From positions 1,054,001-1,118,000 of the forward strand of contig NZ_CP180352.1 of NCBI RefSeq assembly GCF_048007105.1: 64,000 nt of DNA. Reading direction: 5' to 3'. Shown here one piece after another: positions 1 through 10,514 of the stretch; the first letter of the stretch is position 1, and every line of letters begins with the position of its first letter. The position numbers and the translations under genes are program-made. This DNA comes from Minwuia sp048007105 (GTDB lineage: Bacteria; Pseudomonadota; Alphaproteobacteria; Minwuiales; Minwuiaceae). The notes beneath the pieces are model-generated. The model searched no databases and was not told the DNA's origin. It saw nothing but the letters and a program-made list of their open reading frames with translations.

Positions 1-185
1 CGGTCTATGCCTGGTCGGAAATCCTGGAGACCGCCGATCTCGACGGGCCGCTGGGGGCGCTGCGCATCCGGACGGTGGCCTGCAAGAACGGCAACGCCGC
101 CGAATTCCCCTACATGGGCGACGACGGAAAATACGCCCGCGGTGTGGTGCTCGACCTCGACTACTGGGCCCTGATCGCCAAATAA
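1..185 (+). CDS. C-terminal end of an unidentified protein (partial)
   Basis: An open frame runs from the window edge to a TAA at 183-185; the visible 60 residues end in LDYWALIAK. The 5' part lies outside the window, so neither start nor domain content can be read. The fragment has normal GC-rich codon use and the stop lies 8 bases before the next ATG, which suggests co-transcription with the HugZ-like gene downstream. I do not recognise the family, and no motif in the visible part decides it. Confidence 0.5.
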   Translation, partial: VYAWSEILETADLDGPLGALRIRTVACKNGNAAEFPYMGDDGKYARGVVLDLDYWALIAK

Positions 186-193
186 TCGGCGCC

Positions 194-910
194 ATGAGCT
201 ACAACGCAGCAACCGAGGCGCGCCGGCTGATGCGCGCCGAACCCGCGGCGACGCTGTCGACCGGCCATGGCGGCGACGGCTGGCCCTACGGCTCGCTGGT
301 GCTGGTGGCCGCCGATCACGCCGCGCGGCCGATCCTGCTGATCTCGACCCTGGCCGAGCACACGCAGAACATCCTGCGCGACGAACGGGTCTCGCTGATG
401 TTTGACGGCACCACGGAGTACCGGGAGAGGCTGACCGGATCGAGGGTGACAGTCATGGGCCGGGCTGCGAAGACCGACGACGCCCATGCCAGGGCCCGGT
501 TCATTGCGCGTCATCCGTCGGCAGCGATGTATGCCGCCTTCGGCGACTTCGCGGTCTACAGGGTCGAGCCGGAGCGGGCGCATATCGTCGCCGGCTTCGG
601 CAAGATCAACTGGGTGGAGAAGGCGGACCTGCTGACAGACATCTCGGGCGCGGCGGAGCTGGCCGAAGCCGAGGCGGATGTCGTTGGCCACATGAACGAG
701 GATCACTCGGACGCCGTCGGTCTCTACGCCAATGTGCTCTGCGGCCGGCCCGGCGTCGGCTGGCGGCTGACCGGCGTCGACCCGGAAGGCGCCGATCTGG
801 CGCGCCCCGGCGACCGCTGCCGCATCGCCTTCGACAAGCAGGTGGCCACCGCCGAGCAGGCGCGGGTGGAACTCGTCCGGCTGGTGAAGCGGGCGCGTCA
901 GGCGGTCTGA
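194..910 (+). CDS. HugZ-like pyridoxamine 5'-phosphate oxidase-fold protein with C-terminal DUF2470 domain
   Basis: The 238-residue protein has an N-terminal split-barrel flavin-binding-like region (about residues 5-150; RAEPAATLSTGH and PYGSLVLVAAD are typical of this fold). A C-terminal DUF2470-type domain starts near residue 155 and contains HMNEDHSDAVGLYA, the conserved histidine-rich stretch of heme-utilisation HugZ proteins. Relatives bind heme or flavin and act in the cytoplasm in heme degradation or as general stress flavoproteins; which applies here cannot be told. There is no heme-uptake gene nearby. The ATG at 194 is the first start after the upstream stop and gives a full-length family member. 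Confidence 0.75.
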   Translation: MSYNAATEARRLMRAEPAATLSTGHGGDGWPYGSLVLVAADHAARPILLISTLAEHTQNILRDERVSLMFDGTTEYRERLTGSRVTVMGRAAKTDDAHARARFIARHPSAAMYAAFGDFAVYRVEPERAHIVAGFGKINWVEKADLLTDISGAAELAEAEADVVGHMNEDHSDAVGLYANVLCGRPGVGWRLTGVDPEGADLARPGDRCRIAFDKQVATAEQARVELVRLVKRARQAV

Positions 911-1020
911 TCTCAAGACCCTTGCTGCTCCCGGACGTGATCCGGGGACCTCTGGCTGCCAACCGTCGTCAAGTGACGACCTCTGTCCAGGGCCGGATTG
1001 TGTCTTTGCATTACATCCGT

Positions 1021-1105
1021 GTCATGCCCGCTTCATGCGGGCATCCGGTCAGTCATTCGACTTGCGGCGAAGCCGCTCCGGACCCCCGCACGAGGCGGGG
1101 ATGAC
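1021..1105. repeat. REPIN-like paired palindrome, copy 1
   Basis: The element begins GTCATGCCCGC and ends GCGGGGATGAC, with a palindrome at each end (GCCCGCTTCATGCGGGC; CCCCGCACGAGGCGGGG) and an inner GCGGCGAAGCCGC hairpin. The same architecture recurs at 23412, 30154, 31985, 34645 and 40558. It lies between the HugZ-like gene and the IS element. It could form a long hairpin in RNA; transcription termination is possible but there is no clear T-run. Confidence 0.7.
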
Positions 1106-1150
1106 AGTCGGAGGCGGGCCCTGCCGCGTTGCGCGAATGATCAGGATCTA

Positions 1151-1992
1151 GGTTCTGAACCCATAAAGGGGATTCTGTTTCGGTTCTTTGGGTGATTCAC
1201 TCTGGTGGGTGAATCGCAGGAGGTCCGGAATGGCGCGCTTTGATCTGACCGATTTCGAATGGGAGCTGATCGAGCCGCTGCTCCCGAACAAGCCGCGGGG
1301 CGTTCCCCGGGTGGATGACCGCAGGGTTCTCAACGGCATTTTCTGGGTGCTGCGCACCGGCTCGCCCTGGCGCGACCTGCCGGAGCGCTATGGCCCGCAC
1401 ACCACGGTCTACAACCGCTTCAACCGCTGGGCGAAGGCGGGCGTCTGGGTGCGGGTCTTCGAAGCGCTGGCCAGGAAATCGCCGGATTCGATGCAGTTCA
1501 TCGACAGCTCCATCATCCGCGCCCACCAGCACGCCGCCTCCGGCAAAAAGGGGGCGCGGATCACGCCATTGGCCGTTCTCGTGGAGGACTGAGCACCAAG
1601 ATCAACGCCATGGTCGACGAGCGCGGCCTGCCGGTCGCGCTGGTGCTCAGCCCGGGCCAGGCCTCCGACAAGGCGGCTGTTGCGGAACTCCTTGCCGCCC
1701 ATCCGGCGACGGGCGACGTGGTGGCCGACCGGGGCTATGACGCCCGGGCCGTGCTGGACCTGATCGCGGCGCAGGGCGGTCGCGGCCACATTCCCACCCA
1801 GCGCGACCGCAAGGTCCAGCGCAGCGTCGATCCGGCGCTCTACCGCCGACGCAATGTCGTCGAGCGCTTCTTCAACAAACTCAAACACTTCCGGAAGATC
1901 GCAACACGCTACGAGAAATCCGCCCGAAACTACCTCGCAGCCGTCCTCATCGCTTCAACCCGAATATGGCTGCGCGCTTATGAGTCCGCGTC

Positions 1993-1993
<1 letters not shown>
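1151..1993 (+). mobile_element. IS5-family insertion sequence, IS427-type
   Basis: The element is about 843 bp, carries one transposase in two frames, and has imperfect terminal inverted repeats: left GGTTCTGAACCCATAAA, right end (reverse-complemented) GGACGCGGACTCATAAG. It is flanked by TA at 1149-1150 and 1994-1995, and the duplication may be read as the 4-mer CTAG (1148-1151 and 1993-1996). Size, frameshifted two-frame transposase and TA/CTAG target all match the IS427 subgroup of IS5. Both ends and all DDE motifs are present, so it may be active. The insertion target is the stop region of ftsH on the other strand. Confidence 0.85.

Positions 1994-1996
<3 letters not shown>
1230..1996 (+). 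CDS. IS5-family DDE transposase, made by -1 frameshift between two frames
   Basis: The first frame (1230-1592) starts at an ATG behind GCAGGAGG and holds the N-terminal domain plus the first catalytic Asp (FIDSSIIRAHQHA). The second frame is open from before 1559 to the TAG at 1994 and contains GRSRGGLSTKINAMVDE, the second Asp (VADRGYDA) and the catalytic Glu region (VVERFFNKLKHFRKIATRYEK). Joining the frames at the A-run 1545-1550 gives a continuous IS427-type DDE enzyme of about 255 residues, as usual for this group. Programmed -1 slippage normally makes the full protein. The TAG stop is not inside the IS: it is completed by the target-site CTAG. Confidence 0.85.
1544..1550 (+). promoter_or_regulatory. 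Probable -1 ribosomal slippage site of the transposase
   Basis: The heptamer CAAAAAG is read as C AAA AAG in the first frame and lies directly before the point where the second transposase frame becomes the homologous one (GRSRGGLSTKI follows from 1571). A-rich slippery stretches at this place are the norm in IS427-type elements. No pseudoknot was modelled. Confidence 0.55.
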
Positions 1997-3936
<1,940 letters not shown>

Positions 3937-4019
3937 GCGAAGGAGTCCCGTTGATGTCTCTGAAGCCGGACACGCGGGCGGCATCTGCCGCCATTCCGTC
4001 AACAGACTGTCAGATAATG

Positions 4020-4048
4020 TTTAAAACCTTTCCAACAAGCGCATGCAA
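4020..4048 (-). promoter_or_regulatory. Candidate ftsH promoter
   Basis: Read on the minus strand, TTGCAT (4048-4043) and TTTAAA (4025-4020) are separated by 17 bases and lie about 85 bases before the ftsH ATG. This is the only AT-rich patch in the gap between tilS and ftsH. The match is to sigma-70-type boxes only; ftsH is often heat-shock controlled, and no convincing RpoH box was seen. Confidence 0.3.
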
Positions 4049-4071
4049 GGACGGATATCAGCCGCCGGGCC

Positions 4072-5100
4072 TCACGAATGGCGGCGCGGCGGTTCGGGAC
4101 GGATGTGCAACAGCCCGCCTGACCGCTCGATCAGGGCGCCCGCAAGGTTGGTCCGCGCCTGCGACGCGAGCTGTTCCAGTGCGGTTTCCAGAGCGCCGAG
4201 GCCGGGCTCGCGGCCGCTTGCGCGGGCGACGGCGCGCCCCAGCAACCTGAGACGAATCTCGTCCGGCAGGGCGAGCCAGCCCTCCAGATCCAGCGCCGTG
4301 CATTCATTGCCTCCGCCGCGCGAGAGCGCCGCTTCGGCGTCGGCGGTCCAGCGTTCCAGCGCCTCGACGGCGCGGGCCTGCCGGCCGGCGGCGCGGCCCA
4401 GCCGCCCGGCAAGGCCGCCATCGGGATCCTCGGCTGCCAGCAGGCGGTCGAGCCGGTTCCGCTCGAAGCGGTCCAGCCGGTTGCTCGGATCTTCCACGAA
4501 GGGGTGGCCTTGCGCGGCGAGCCAGTCCAGCAGCGTTGTCTTGCCGGTTTCCAGCAGCGGGCGCAGCAGCAGCACACCGTCCCGCTCGGTCGCCGGCCGC
4601 ATTGCCGCCAGACCGTCGGGTCCGCTGCCGCGCTGCAGCCGCATCAGCACGGTCGCGGCCTGGTCGTCCCGGTGATGGCCGACCAGCAGGGCCGCGGCGC
4701 CGTGCTCGCGGCACCAGTCCAGCATCAGGGCGTAGCGGGCGTTCCGCGCGGCGTCCTGAATGCCGCTGTCCGGCTTCGGGCCGGTCCAGCGAAGGATGTG
4801 GGAGATCGCGCCTGCAGCCGCGGCGCGGTCCGCGACCAGCCGGGCCTCGTCGCCGGATTCGGGCCGCAGGCCGTGATCGACCGTCAGCGCGGCGACCGAT
4901 CCGGCATGACGCTCGGTCCAGCCAATGGCGAGATGCAGAAGGGCAGTGCTGTCCGGTCCCCCGGACAGGGCGACGGCAAGCAGGGGCGCCTCGCCTTCGA
5001 ACCGGGCGAGCGCCCGGCCGATGGCGTCGTCCGGCGCGCCGTCAGCAGCCAGCGTTCTTGCGCTCCCGCTTGGCGCGGCGGGTGATGTTGCCCGGCGCAT
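4072..5100 (-). CDS. tilS: tRNA(Ile)-lysidine synthase TilS
   Basis: TilS converts C34 of the CAU-anticodon tRNA-Ile to lysidine using ATP and lysine, allowing AUA decoding. The PP-loop motif SGGPDS (about residues 46-51) and the downstream HHRDDQAATVLMRL and GLAAMRP segments are diagnostic of the N-type ATP-pyrophosphatase domain. The 342-residue length is short of E. coli TilS but usual for alphaproteobacteria. The start is uncertain: the ATG at 5100 lies inside the end of cpoB (59-base overlap), an alternative start exists at 5127, and the conserved core begins only near LAADGAPDDAIG. The gene sits in the pal-cpoB-tilS-ftsH order typical of the class. Confidence 0.9.
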   Translation of the reverse strand: MRRATSPAAPSGSARTLAADGAPDDAIGRALARFEGEAPLLAVALSGGPDSTALLHLAIGWTERHAGSVAALTVDHGLRPESGDEARLVADRAAAAGAISHILRWTGPKPDSGIQDAARNARYALMLDWCREHGAAALLVGHHRDDQAATVLMRLQRGSGPDGLAAMRPATERDGVLLLRPLLETGKTTLLDWLAAQGHPFVEDPSNRLDRFERNRLDRLLAAEDPDGGLAGRLGRAAGRQARAVEALERWTADAEAALSRGGGNECTALDLEGWLALPDEIRLRLLGRAVARASGREPGLGALETALEQLASQARTNLAGALIERSGGLLHIRPEPPRRHS

Positions 5101-6001
5101 TCGGGAACCGGTCGCCCAGCTCCGCAAAGACCGCGCAGGCGTCGGCCTTCTGGTTCAGCAGCGACAGCGTGATGCCGAGCTTCAGCAGGTTGTCGGCGGC
5201 CTTGGAGCTGGAGCGGTACTTCTTGTAGCCGTCCAGAAAGGCGCCGGCGGCGCGCTCGTAGTCGCCCTGCACGTAATAGGTCTCGCCGAGCCAGTACTGG
5301 GCGTTGCCGGCCAGCTCATGCTCGGGATGATCGCCGACGAAGCGCCGGAACGCGTCTTCGGCCTCGCCGAACCGCTTCGACTGCAGCAGACCGAAGGCGG
5401 CGGCGTAGCGGTCTTCTGCCGCGCCTTCCAGCGCCGAGGCCGGCGCTTCGGCGGGTGTGCGGACGGCTGCGGTGCGCGGGGCGTCCGTATCGCCGCCATT
5501 GGCGGGGACATTGTCGACGGCGCCCTGGCTGACCGTGCCCAGGCTGCGCGGGCCGGATGCGGCCGCCGACGAGGAAGAGCCGGGCGCGGTGCCGGTGTCC
5601 GATCCGCCGGCAGGTGCGCCGCCGGCCGACATGTTCCGCTCGATCGCGGTCAGCCGGAAATCGACATCCTCCACCAGCCGGGTCAGCCGGTCGTCCAGCC
5701 GCCGCACGGTGAAGTTGATTTCCTCAAGCCGGTTGGTGAGGTCGCGGACTTCGGCTTCCAGCGCGTCGATCTTGCGGGTGATGCTGCCGCCCTCGGACCC
5801 TGAGTCCAGGGCTGCGCCCGACGGTTCGGTCCCGGCCGGCAGAGGCTTGCCGCGATGCACGAACTGCTTCAGATCGTTGATGCTCCGCTCCAGCCGGTCC
5901 ACCCGGTCCTGCAGCGGCGCAAGGTCCTGGGCCGCTGCGGGGTGCGGGTCTGCGGCCATCACGGCGCAGACCAGGGCCGGAACTGCCAGAAACCTCATCA
6001 T
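5042..6001 (-). CDS. cpoB: Cell division coordinator CpoB (YbgF), Tol-Pal system
   Basis: CpoB is a periplasmic protein that links Tol-Pal with PBP1B and peptidoglycan synthesis during constriction. The 319-residue product has a signal peptide (cleavage near PAAAQ, residue 25), a coiled-coil trimerisation region (about 27-110, heptad-like LQDRVDRLERSINDLKQF), a Ser/Gly/Ala-rich linker, and C-terminal TPRs from about residue 195 (AFGLLQSKRFGEAEDAFRRF and following). The ATG at 6001 follows ACAGGAGCG. It lies downstream of pal with a gap of about 100 bases and overlaps tilS. Confidence 0.92.
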   Translation of the reverse strand: MMRFLAVPALVCAVMAADPHPAAAQDLAPLQDRVDRLERSINDLKQFVHRGKPLPAGTEPSGAALDSGSEGGSITRKIDALEAEVRDLTNRLEEINFTVRRLDDRLTRLVEDVDFRLTAIERNMSAGGAPAGGSDTGTAPGSSSSAAASGPRSLGTVSQGAVDNVPANGGDTDAPRTAAVRTPAEAPASALEGAAEDRYAAAFGLLQSKRFGEAEDAFRRFVGDHPEHELAGNAQYWLGETYYVQGDYERAAGAFLDGYKKYRSSSKAADNLLKLGITLSLLNQKADACAVFAELGDRFPNAPGNITRRAKRERKNAGC

Positions 6002-6105
6002 GTCACGCTCCTGTCTTGGGGGTCACCAGACGGAACCGCCCGCCGGCCCGGCCCGTTGCCGAACCGGATCGACGGGCGGCCGTCGGTTCGTCCGGAGACC
6101 TGGCG

Positions 6106-6633
6106 TCAGTTGCCGATGATCGTCACCGACCGGCGGTTCTGGGACCAGGCCGCCTCGTTGTGGCCGAGCGCCACCGGGCGCTCCTTGCCATAGGAGATGG
6201 TGGTGACGCGGTTCGGCTGCACGCCCAGGCTGACCAGATAGTCGCGTGCGGCATTCGCGCGGCGGTCGCCGAGGCCGAGGTTGTACTCGCGGGTGCCGCG
6301 CTCGTCGGCATGGCCCTCGATCACGACCGAGATGGCCGGGTTCTCGGCCATGTAGGCCGCCTGACGCCGCAGGGTGTTGCGGGCGTCGCCGTCAAGATCG
6401 TGGCGGTCGGTGGCGAAGAACACGCGGTCGCCGACATTCAGCACGAAGTGCTCCTGGGTGCCGGGAGCTGGCCCGCTGGGCTGCGTGTTCACCGGCTGCT
6501 GCGGCGCCGGCGTGGTGGCCTGACTGTTGCCGGCGTTGGACGTGTTGGTGACGGGCTCGTCCTCGCCACAGGCAGCCAACAGAAACGCCGTTACGAGTAC
6601 GGCACCGGCCTTGATCAGAAATCCATGACGCAT
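6106..6633 (-). CDS. pal: Peptidoglycan-associated lipoprotein Pal
   Basis: Pal anchors the outer membrane to peptidoglycan and interacts with TolA and TolB. The 175-residue protein has a lipoprotein signal peptide with lipobox LLAAC at about 18-22, a Thr/Pro/Gln-rich linker and an OmpA-like domain with peptidoglycan-contacting residues in GHADERGTREYNLGLGDRRA. The start at 6633 gives the signal peptide directly and follows AGAGGGAG; upstream in-frame codons would add a non-homologous extension. It is separated from tolB by about 230 bases, so a separate promoter is likely. Confidence 0.96.
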   Translation of the reverse strand: MRHGFLIKAGAVLVTAFLLAACGEDEPVTNTSNAGNSQATTPAPQQPVNTQPSGPAPGTQEHFVLNVGDRVFFATDRHDLDGDARNTLRRQAAYMAENPAISVVIEGHADERGTREYNLGLGDRRANAARDYLVSLGVQPNRVTTISYGKERPVALGHNEAAWSQNRRSVTIIGN

Positions 6634-6864
6634 GATAGCTTTCGCTCCCTCTTGTTGATGGGGCGCCGCGGCGCCCCGACGTCCTCTGCGCCTGAACTCC
6701 CTCGAAACTGCGCAGCCTCTACCGAGCCGGTGTTTAGCATTCCGTTGTGCAAAGCAAAACGGCGGAGTGGGGCGAACGCACGGCAAATTGTGACAAGTCT
6801 GTGTCCAGATGGCTGATTTCGAGGCTCCGGCGCAACAATTGGTGCTCTCGAACGCCGGATGTCC

Positions 6865-8220
6865 CTACTCCGAATGATGCGACAGCGGCGACCAGGCCGG
6901 ATCGGATCCGTCCAGCGGCGTGTTCACCCGGCGGAGATTCTGGCCCGTCAGGTCCACCGACCAGAGCTTCACGCTGCCGCCGCGCCCGTCATTGCTGCCC
7001 GGGACCTGTCGGAAGAACATGATCACGCGCCCGTTGGGCGACCAGGTCGGGCCCTCGTCCAGATAGCTTTCGGTCAGCAGCCGCTCGCCGGTGCCGTCGG
7101 GGCGGATGACGCCGATGAAGAAGCGGCCCCGGTGGAAGCGCGTGAAGGCGATCAGGTCGCCGCGTGGCGACCACACCGGCGTCGCGTAGCGGCCCTCGCC
7201 GAAGGTGATGCGCTGCACGTCGGTCCCGTCGATGTTCATGGTGTAGAGTTGCTGCGTGCCGGAACGGTCGGAGTTGAAGGTCACGCGCTGCCCGTCGGGC
7301 GACAGGCTGGGCGAGGTGTCGATCGCCAGATTCTGCGTCAGCCGGCGGGTGATGCGGGTGCGAAGGTCCATCACGAAGATGTCCGAATTGCCGTCCCGCG
7401 ACATGGAGAAGGCGACGCTTTCGCCGTCCGGCGAGAAACGCGGCGCGTAGGTCATGCCCGGAAACTCGCCCAGGATCTCCTGCTGGCCGGTGTCGATGTT
7501 GTAGAGATACACCCGCGGCTGGTTCTGGAAGTAGGACATGTAGGTGACGACCTGCTGCGTCGGCGAGAAGCGGGGCGTCAGCACCAGGTTCTGCCCGTCG
7601 GTGAGGTAGCGGTGATTCGCCGAATCCTGATCCATGATCGCCAGCCGTTTCACCCGGCGGTCCGGCGGACCGGACTCGGCGACGTAGACGATGCGGGTGT
7701 CGAAATAGCCGTCCTCGCCGGTGAGCCGCTTGTAGATCGCGTCGGAGATGATGTGGCCGATCCGGCGCGCGTTCTCCGGCGTGGTGAAATAGACCAGACC
7801 CGTCAGCAGCTGGCCGCCGAACACGTCCCAGAGCCGGAACTCGGTCCGCAGCCGTCCATCGGAGACGATGGCGACGTTGCCCGCCACCAGCGCCTGCGCC
7901 TGGATCACCCGCCAGTCGGCGAAGTTCGGGCGCACCTGGATGTCGCCGGGATCCTGCAGATGGGCCTTGGGATCGACCACGCGGAACAGGCCCGAACGGG
8001 TGAGGTTGCCGCGGATCACGGAGGCGATCTCGCGCCCCAGATCCTGCGTGGTGGGGGTCTCGCCGTGAATGTCGGTCACGGCGACGGGCAGCGGCTCGAC
8101 ATTGGCGCTGTTGACGTCGATCTGCAGCTGCGCCTGCGAGGGCGCGGCGGCCATGCTCAGGCCCGCGAATGCCAGGGCGGTCAGGGCCGCGGCCCGGCAG
8201 GTCTTCGACAGATAACTCAT
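6865..8220 (-). CDS. tolB: Tol-Pal system beta-propeller protein TolB
   Basis: TolB is a periplasmic protein that binds Pal and TolA. The 451-residue protein has a signal peptide (cleavage near PSQAQ, about residue 31), an N-terminal alpha/beta domain and a six-bladed WD40-like propeller from about residue 170, with repeated blades (FSPDGESVAFSMSRDGNSDIF, LSPDGQRVTFNSDRSGTQQLY). The ATG shares one base with the tolA stop (TAATG), so translation is probably coupled. Confidence 0.97.
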   Translation of the reverse strand: MSYLSKTCRAAALTALAFAGLSMAAAPSQAQLQIDVNSANVEPLPVAVTDIHGETPTTQDLGREIASVIRGNLTRSGLFRVVDPKAHLQDPGDIQVRPNFADWRVIQAQALVAGNVAIVSDGRLRTEFRLWDVFGGQLLTGLVYFTTPENARRIGHIISDAIYKRLTGEDGYFDTRIVYVAESGPPDRRVKRLAIMDQDSANHRYLTDGQNLVLTPRFSPTQQVVTYMSYFQNQPRVYLYNIDTGQQEILGEFPGMTYAPRFSPDGESVAFSMSRDGNSDIFVMDLRTRITRRLTQNLAIDTSPSLSPDGQRVTFNSDRSGTQQLYTMNIDGTDVQRITFGEGRYATPVWSPRGDLIAFTRFHRGRFFIGVIRPDGTGERLLTESYLDEGPTWSPNGRVIMFFRQVPGSNDGRGGSVKLWSVDLTGQNLRRVNTPLDGSDPAWSPLSHHSE

Positions 8221-9332
8221 TAGCCTTGCATTTCCCTGAGGTTGAAGTTGATCTCGATCTCCCGCCAGTCCTGATACTTCTCCGGCGGCAGCGGAAACGG
8301 CTCCGATTTCTGTACCGCCCGGATGGCGCTTTCGGAGAAGGCGTTGAACATCTCCGCCGACTGACCGGCGTCGAAGCCGTCGATGACCTGGGGCCGCCCC
8401 GTCAGCGTCCCGTCGGGATTGAGAAAGATGCGGATGATCACCTGCATGCGTTCGACGCCCGGCGCGCCGTGATTGGGGCTCCAGTTCTTGCTCAGCCGAC
8501 GGCGGAGAAGATCGACTTCGGTGACCGATAGCTTCTGATTGAGCCGATTTTGTGACACGCCGCCCTCGCCGACGCGGATGTCGGCAAGCTGGCGCCGGTC
8601 GGTATCGCGCGGGCGCGGTTCCTTGTTCTCGGCCAGCTTGTCCAGCTTGGCCGACAACCGGTCGAGATCCAGCGATTCCTTCTTCTTCTCCGGCGGTTTG
8701 GGCTTCGGCGGCGGCGCCTTGGCGACCTGCTGTTCGGGCTTCGGCTCCGGTGCGGGTTCCGGCTCTGGCTGCTTCGCCACCTCGGGCTCCGGTTCGGGTT
8801 TGGTCTCCGGCTCGGGTTCGGGCGCCTTCTCGGGTTCCGGTTCCGGCTTCGGCTCGGGTTCCGGAAGGGGTTCCAGCGCGGCCAGCTTCTCCGGCGCCTC
8901 CGCCACCTTTTCGCGCGCTGGCAGGCGGCTCTCGGCCGTCCGTTCCTCGACAGGCCGGGGTGCGGGCGGCGGCGGTGCGGCCTCTGCCGGCTCGGGTTCG
9001 GGCGCCGGCGCAGGAGTCGGCTCGGGCGGGGCCTGCACCAGCGTGTTGGTGTCCGGCAGGGGCGCGGGCGGCGCTTCGGGCGGCGGCGCGGATTCGACCG
9101 GCGGGGGCGGCGACGGCTCCTCAGGGGCGGTAGCCTGCTCTGGCGGCGGCACTTCGGGATCCTTCTCGCCGGCGGTGGCCTGGTTGGTCTCCGGACCGAT
9201 CGTGGTCAGCTCGACCGGAATGATGGCGGCGCTTTCCAGCGGCTCCGGCGCGCCGAAGAACGCGACGTCCAGCAGGATGGCGACGGCGACCAGCGCATGC
9301 AGGCCGAAGGAAAGGACGCCGCCACGGATCAT
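8220..9332 (-). CDS. tolA: TolA-like TonB C-terminal domain protein of the Tol system
   Basis: TolA spans the periplasm and transmits proton-motive force from TolQR to TolB-Pal. The 370-residue product has one N-terminal membrane helix (about 5-26), a long Pro/Glu/Ala/Lys-rich rod (about 60-215, repeated EPEPKPEP-type units) and a C-terminal TonB/TolA fold from about residue 270 (VIIRIFLNPDGTLTGRPQVIDGF). The PEP-rich rod is more TonB-like than the Ala/Lys helix of E. coli TolA, which is common in alphaproteobacteria; position between tolR and tolB settles the role. Confidence 0.93.
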   Translation of the reverse strand: MIRGGVLSFGLHALVAVAILLDVAFFGAPEPLESAAIIPVELTTIGPETNQATAGEKDPEVPPPEQATAPEEPSPPPPVESAPPPEAPPAPLPDTNTLVQAPPEPTPAPAPEPEPAEAAPPPPAPRPVEERTAESRLPAREKVAEAPEKLAALEPLPEPEPKPEPEPEKAPEPEPETKPEPEPEVAKQPEPEPAPEPKPEQQVAKAPPPKPKPPEKKKESLDLDRLSAKLDKLAENKEPRPRDTDRRQLADIRVGEGGVSQNRLNQKLSVTEVDLLRRRLSKNWSPNHGAPGVERMQVIIRIFLNPDGTLTGRPQVIDGFDAGQSAEMFNAFSESAIRAVQKSEPFPLPPEKYQDWREIEINFNLREMQG

Positions 9333-9345
9333 GGGCCTCTCCGGA

Positions 9346-9783
9346 TCACTGCCCCACGCGCGAGGGCGCCTGGGCGACGAGGGCGACGCGCGTGAAGCCT
9401 GCAGCGTTGATCGCGCCCATCGCCTCGATGACGCGGCCGTAATTGATGGAGGCGTCGCCGCGCACGAAGATGCGGCGCTCCTGATTGCCGTCGGTAATGG
9501 CGATCAGGGTCGGCACCAGTTCACCCAGGTCGATCTCCTTTTCCTGCACATAGATCCTGCCCTGGTCGTCGATGGTCACCGCCAGCGGCTCGTCCAGCCC
9601 CTGCAGCGTCGGCGCCACGGCCTTCGGCAGTTCGACGGGCACGCCCACCGACAGCAGCGGCGCGGCGATCATGAACACCACCAGCAGCACCAGCATGACG
9701 TCGACGAACGGCGTCACGTTGATCTCCGACATGGGGCTGAAGCGCTTGCGGCGGAAGCGGCCGCCGTGAACCTGGATGGCCAT
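9346..9783 (-). CDS. tolR: Tol system channel protein TolR (ExbD family)
   Basis: TolR forms the proton channel with TolQ. The 145-residue protein has a short basic N-terminus, one membrane helix (about 22-42) carrying the essential Asp in NVTPFVDVMLVLLVVFMI, and a periplasmic domain. The ATG at 9783 is the A of the tolQ stop (TGATG), so it is translationally coupled. A longer open frame reaching back to 10212 is only an alternate frame of tolQ. Confidence 0.96.
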   Translation of the reverse strand: MAIQVHGGRFRRKRFSPMSEINVTPFVDVMLVLLVVFMIAAPLLSVGVPVELPKAVAPTLQGLDEPLAVTIDDQGRIYVQEKEIDLGELVPTLIAITDGNQERRIFVRGDASINYGRVIEAMGAINAAGFTRVALVAQAPSRVGQ

Positions 9784-10514
9784 CAGTCGGAATCCCCCTC
9801 GTCGAGCTGGCGGGACATGATCGCCGAGAACTCGCCGGCGAAGCCTTCGAGCCGCGTGGCGTAGCGGGCGATGTCGTTGGCGAACTTGTTGTAGGCGACG
9901 GTTGCCGGGATGGCCGCGACCAGACCCAGCGCGGTGGCGAACAGCGCCTCGGCGATGCCCGGCGCAACGACCGACAGCGAGGTGTTGTTGGTCGCGGCAA
10001 TGGACTGGAAGCTGTTCATGATTCCCCAGACGGTACCGAACAGACCGACGAAGGGCGCCGTCGAACCGACGGTCGCCAGCACGCCCAGATAGCGTTCCAG
10101 CCGGTCGACCTCCCGGTCGATGGTGATCCGCATGACCTGGCTGATGCGCTCCTGCAGCCCGGCGCGCAGGTTGTTGCGCCGCGCCAGTCCGCGTTCGGCG
10201 GTGCGGCGCCATTCCCGCATCGCGCCCGCGAACAGCACCGACATCGGGTGGTTGGCGTCGGCCCCGATCTCGTCATAGAGGGTTTCCAGATTGCCGCCCG
10301 ACCAGAACTGCCGCTCGAACTCGTCGGCCTGACGCGAGACCCGGCGGTAGCGGATCCATTTCTCGAAGATGATCGCCCAGCACCAGATCGATGCGAACAG
10401 CAGCGCGATCATGACGATCTGCACCACGATGTCGGCGCGCAGGAACAGCCCCCACATGGACAGGTCGATGCTGCCTGCGTTGGCGAACTGCTCCGCGATC
10501 ACTTCCTGATTCAT
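9783..10514 (-). CDS. tolQ: Tol system proton channel subunit TolQ (ExbB family)
   Basis: The 243-residue inner-membrane protein has three helices (about 27-47, 145-165, 180-200) and the family motifs LGVLATVGSTAPFVGLFGTVWGIM and IAEALFATALGLVAAIPATVAYN; the conserved Thr/Ser residues line the proton path. With TolR it energises TolA. Its ATG overlaps the ybgC stop by four bases, continuing the operon. Confidence 0.97.
   Translation of the reverse strand: MNQEVIAEQFANAGSIDLSMWGLFLRADIVVQIVMIALLFASIWCWAIIFEKWIRYRRVSRQADEFERQFWSGGNLETLYDEIGADANHPMSVLFAGAMREWRRTAERGLARRNNLRAGLQERISQVMRITIDREVDRLERYLGVLATVGSTAPFVGLFGTVWGIMNSFQSIAATNNTSLSVVAPGIAEALFATALGLVAAIPATVAYNKFANDIARYATRLEGFAGEFSAIMSRQLDEGDSD

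Noticed and set aside
8539..9864. Gly/Ser repeat protein on the plus strand
   Set aside because: The GSGSG repeats are the antisense of the Pro/Glu-rich rod of TolA.
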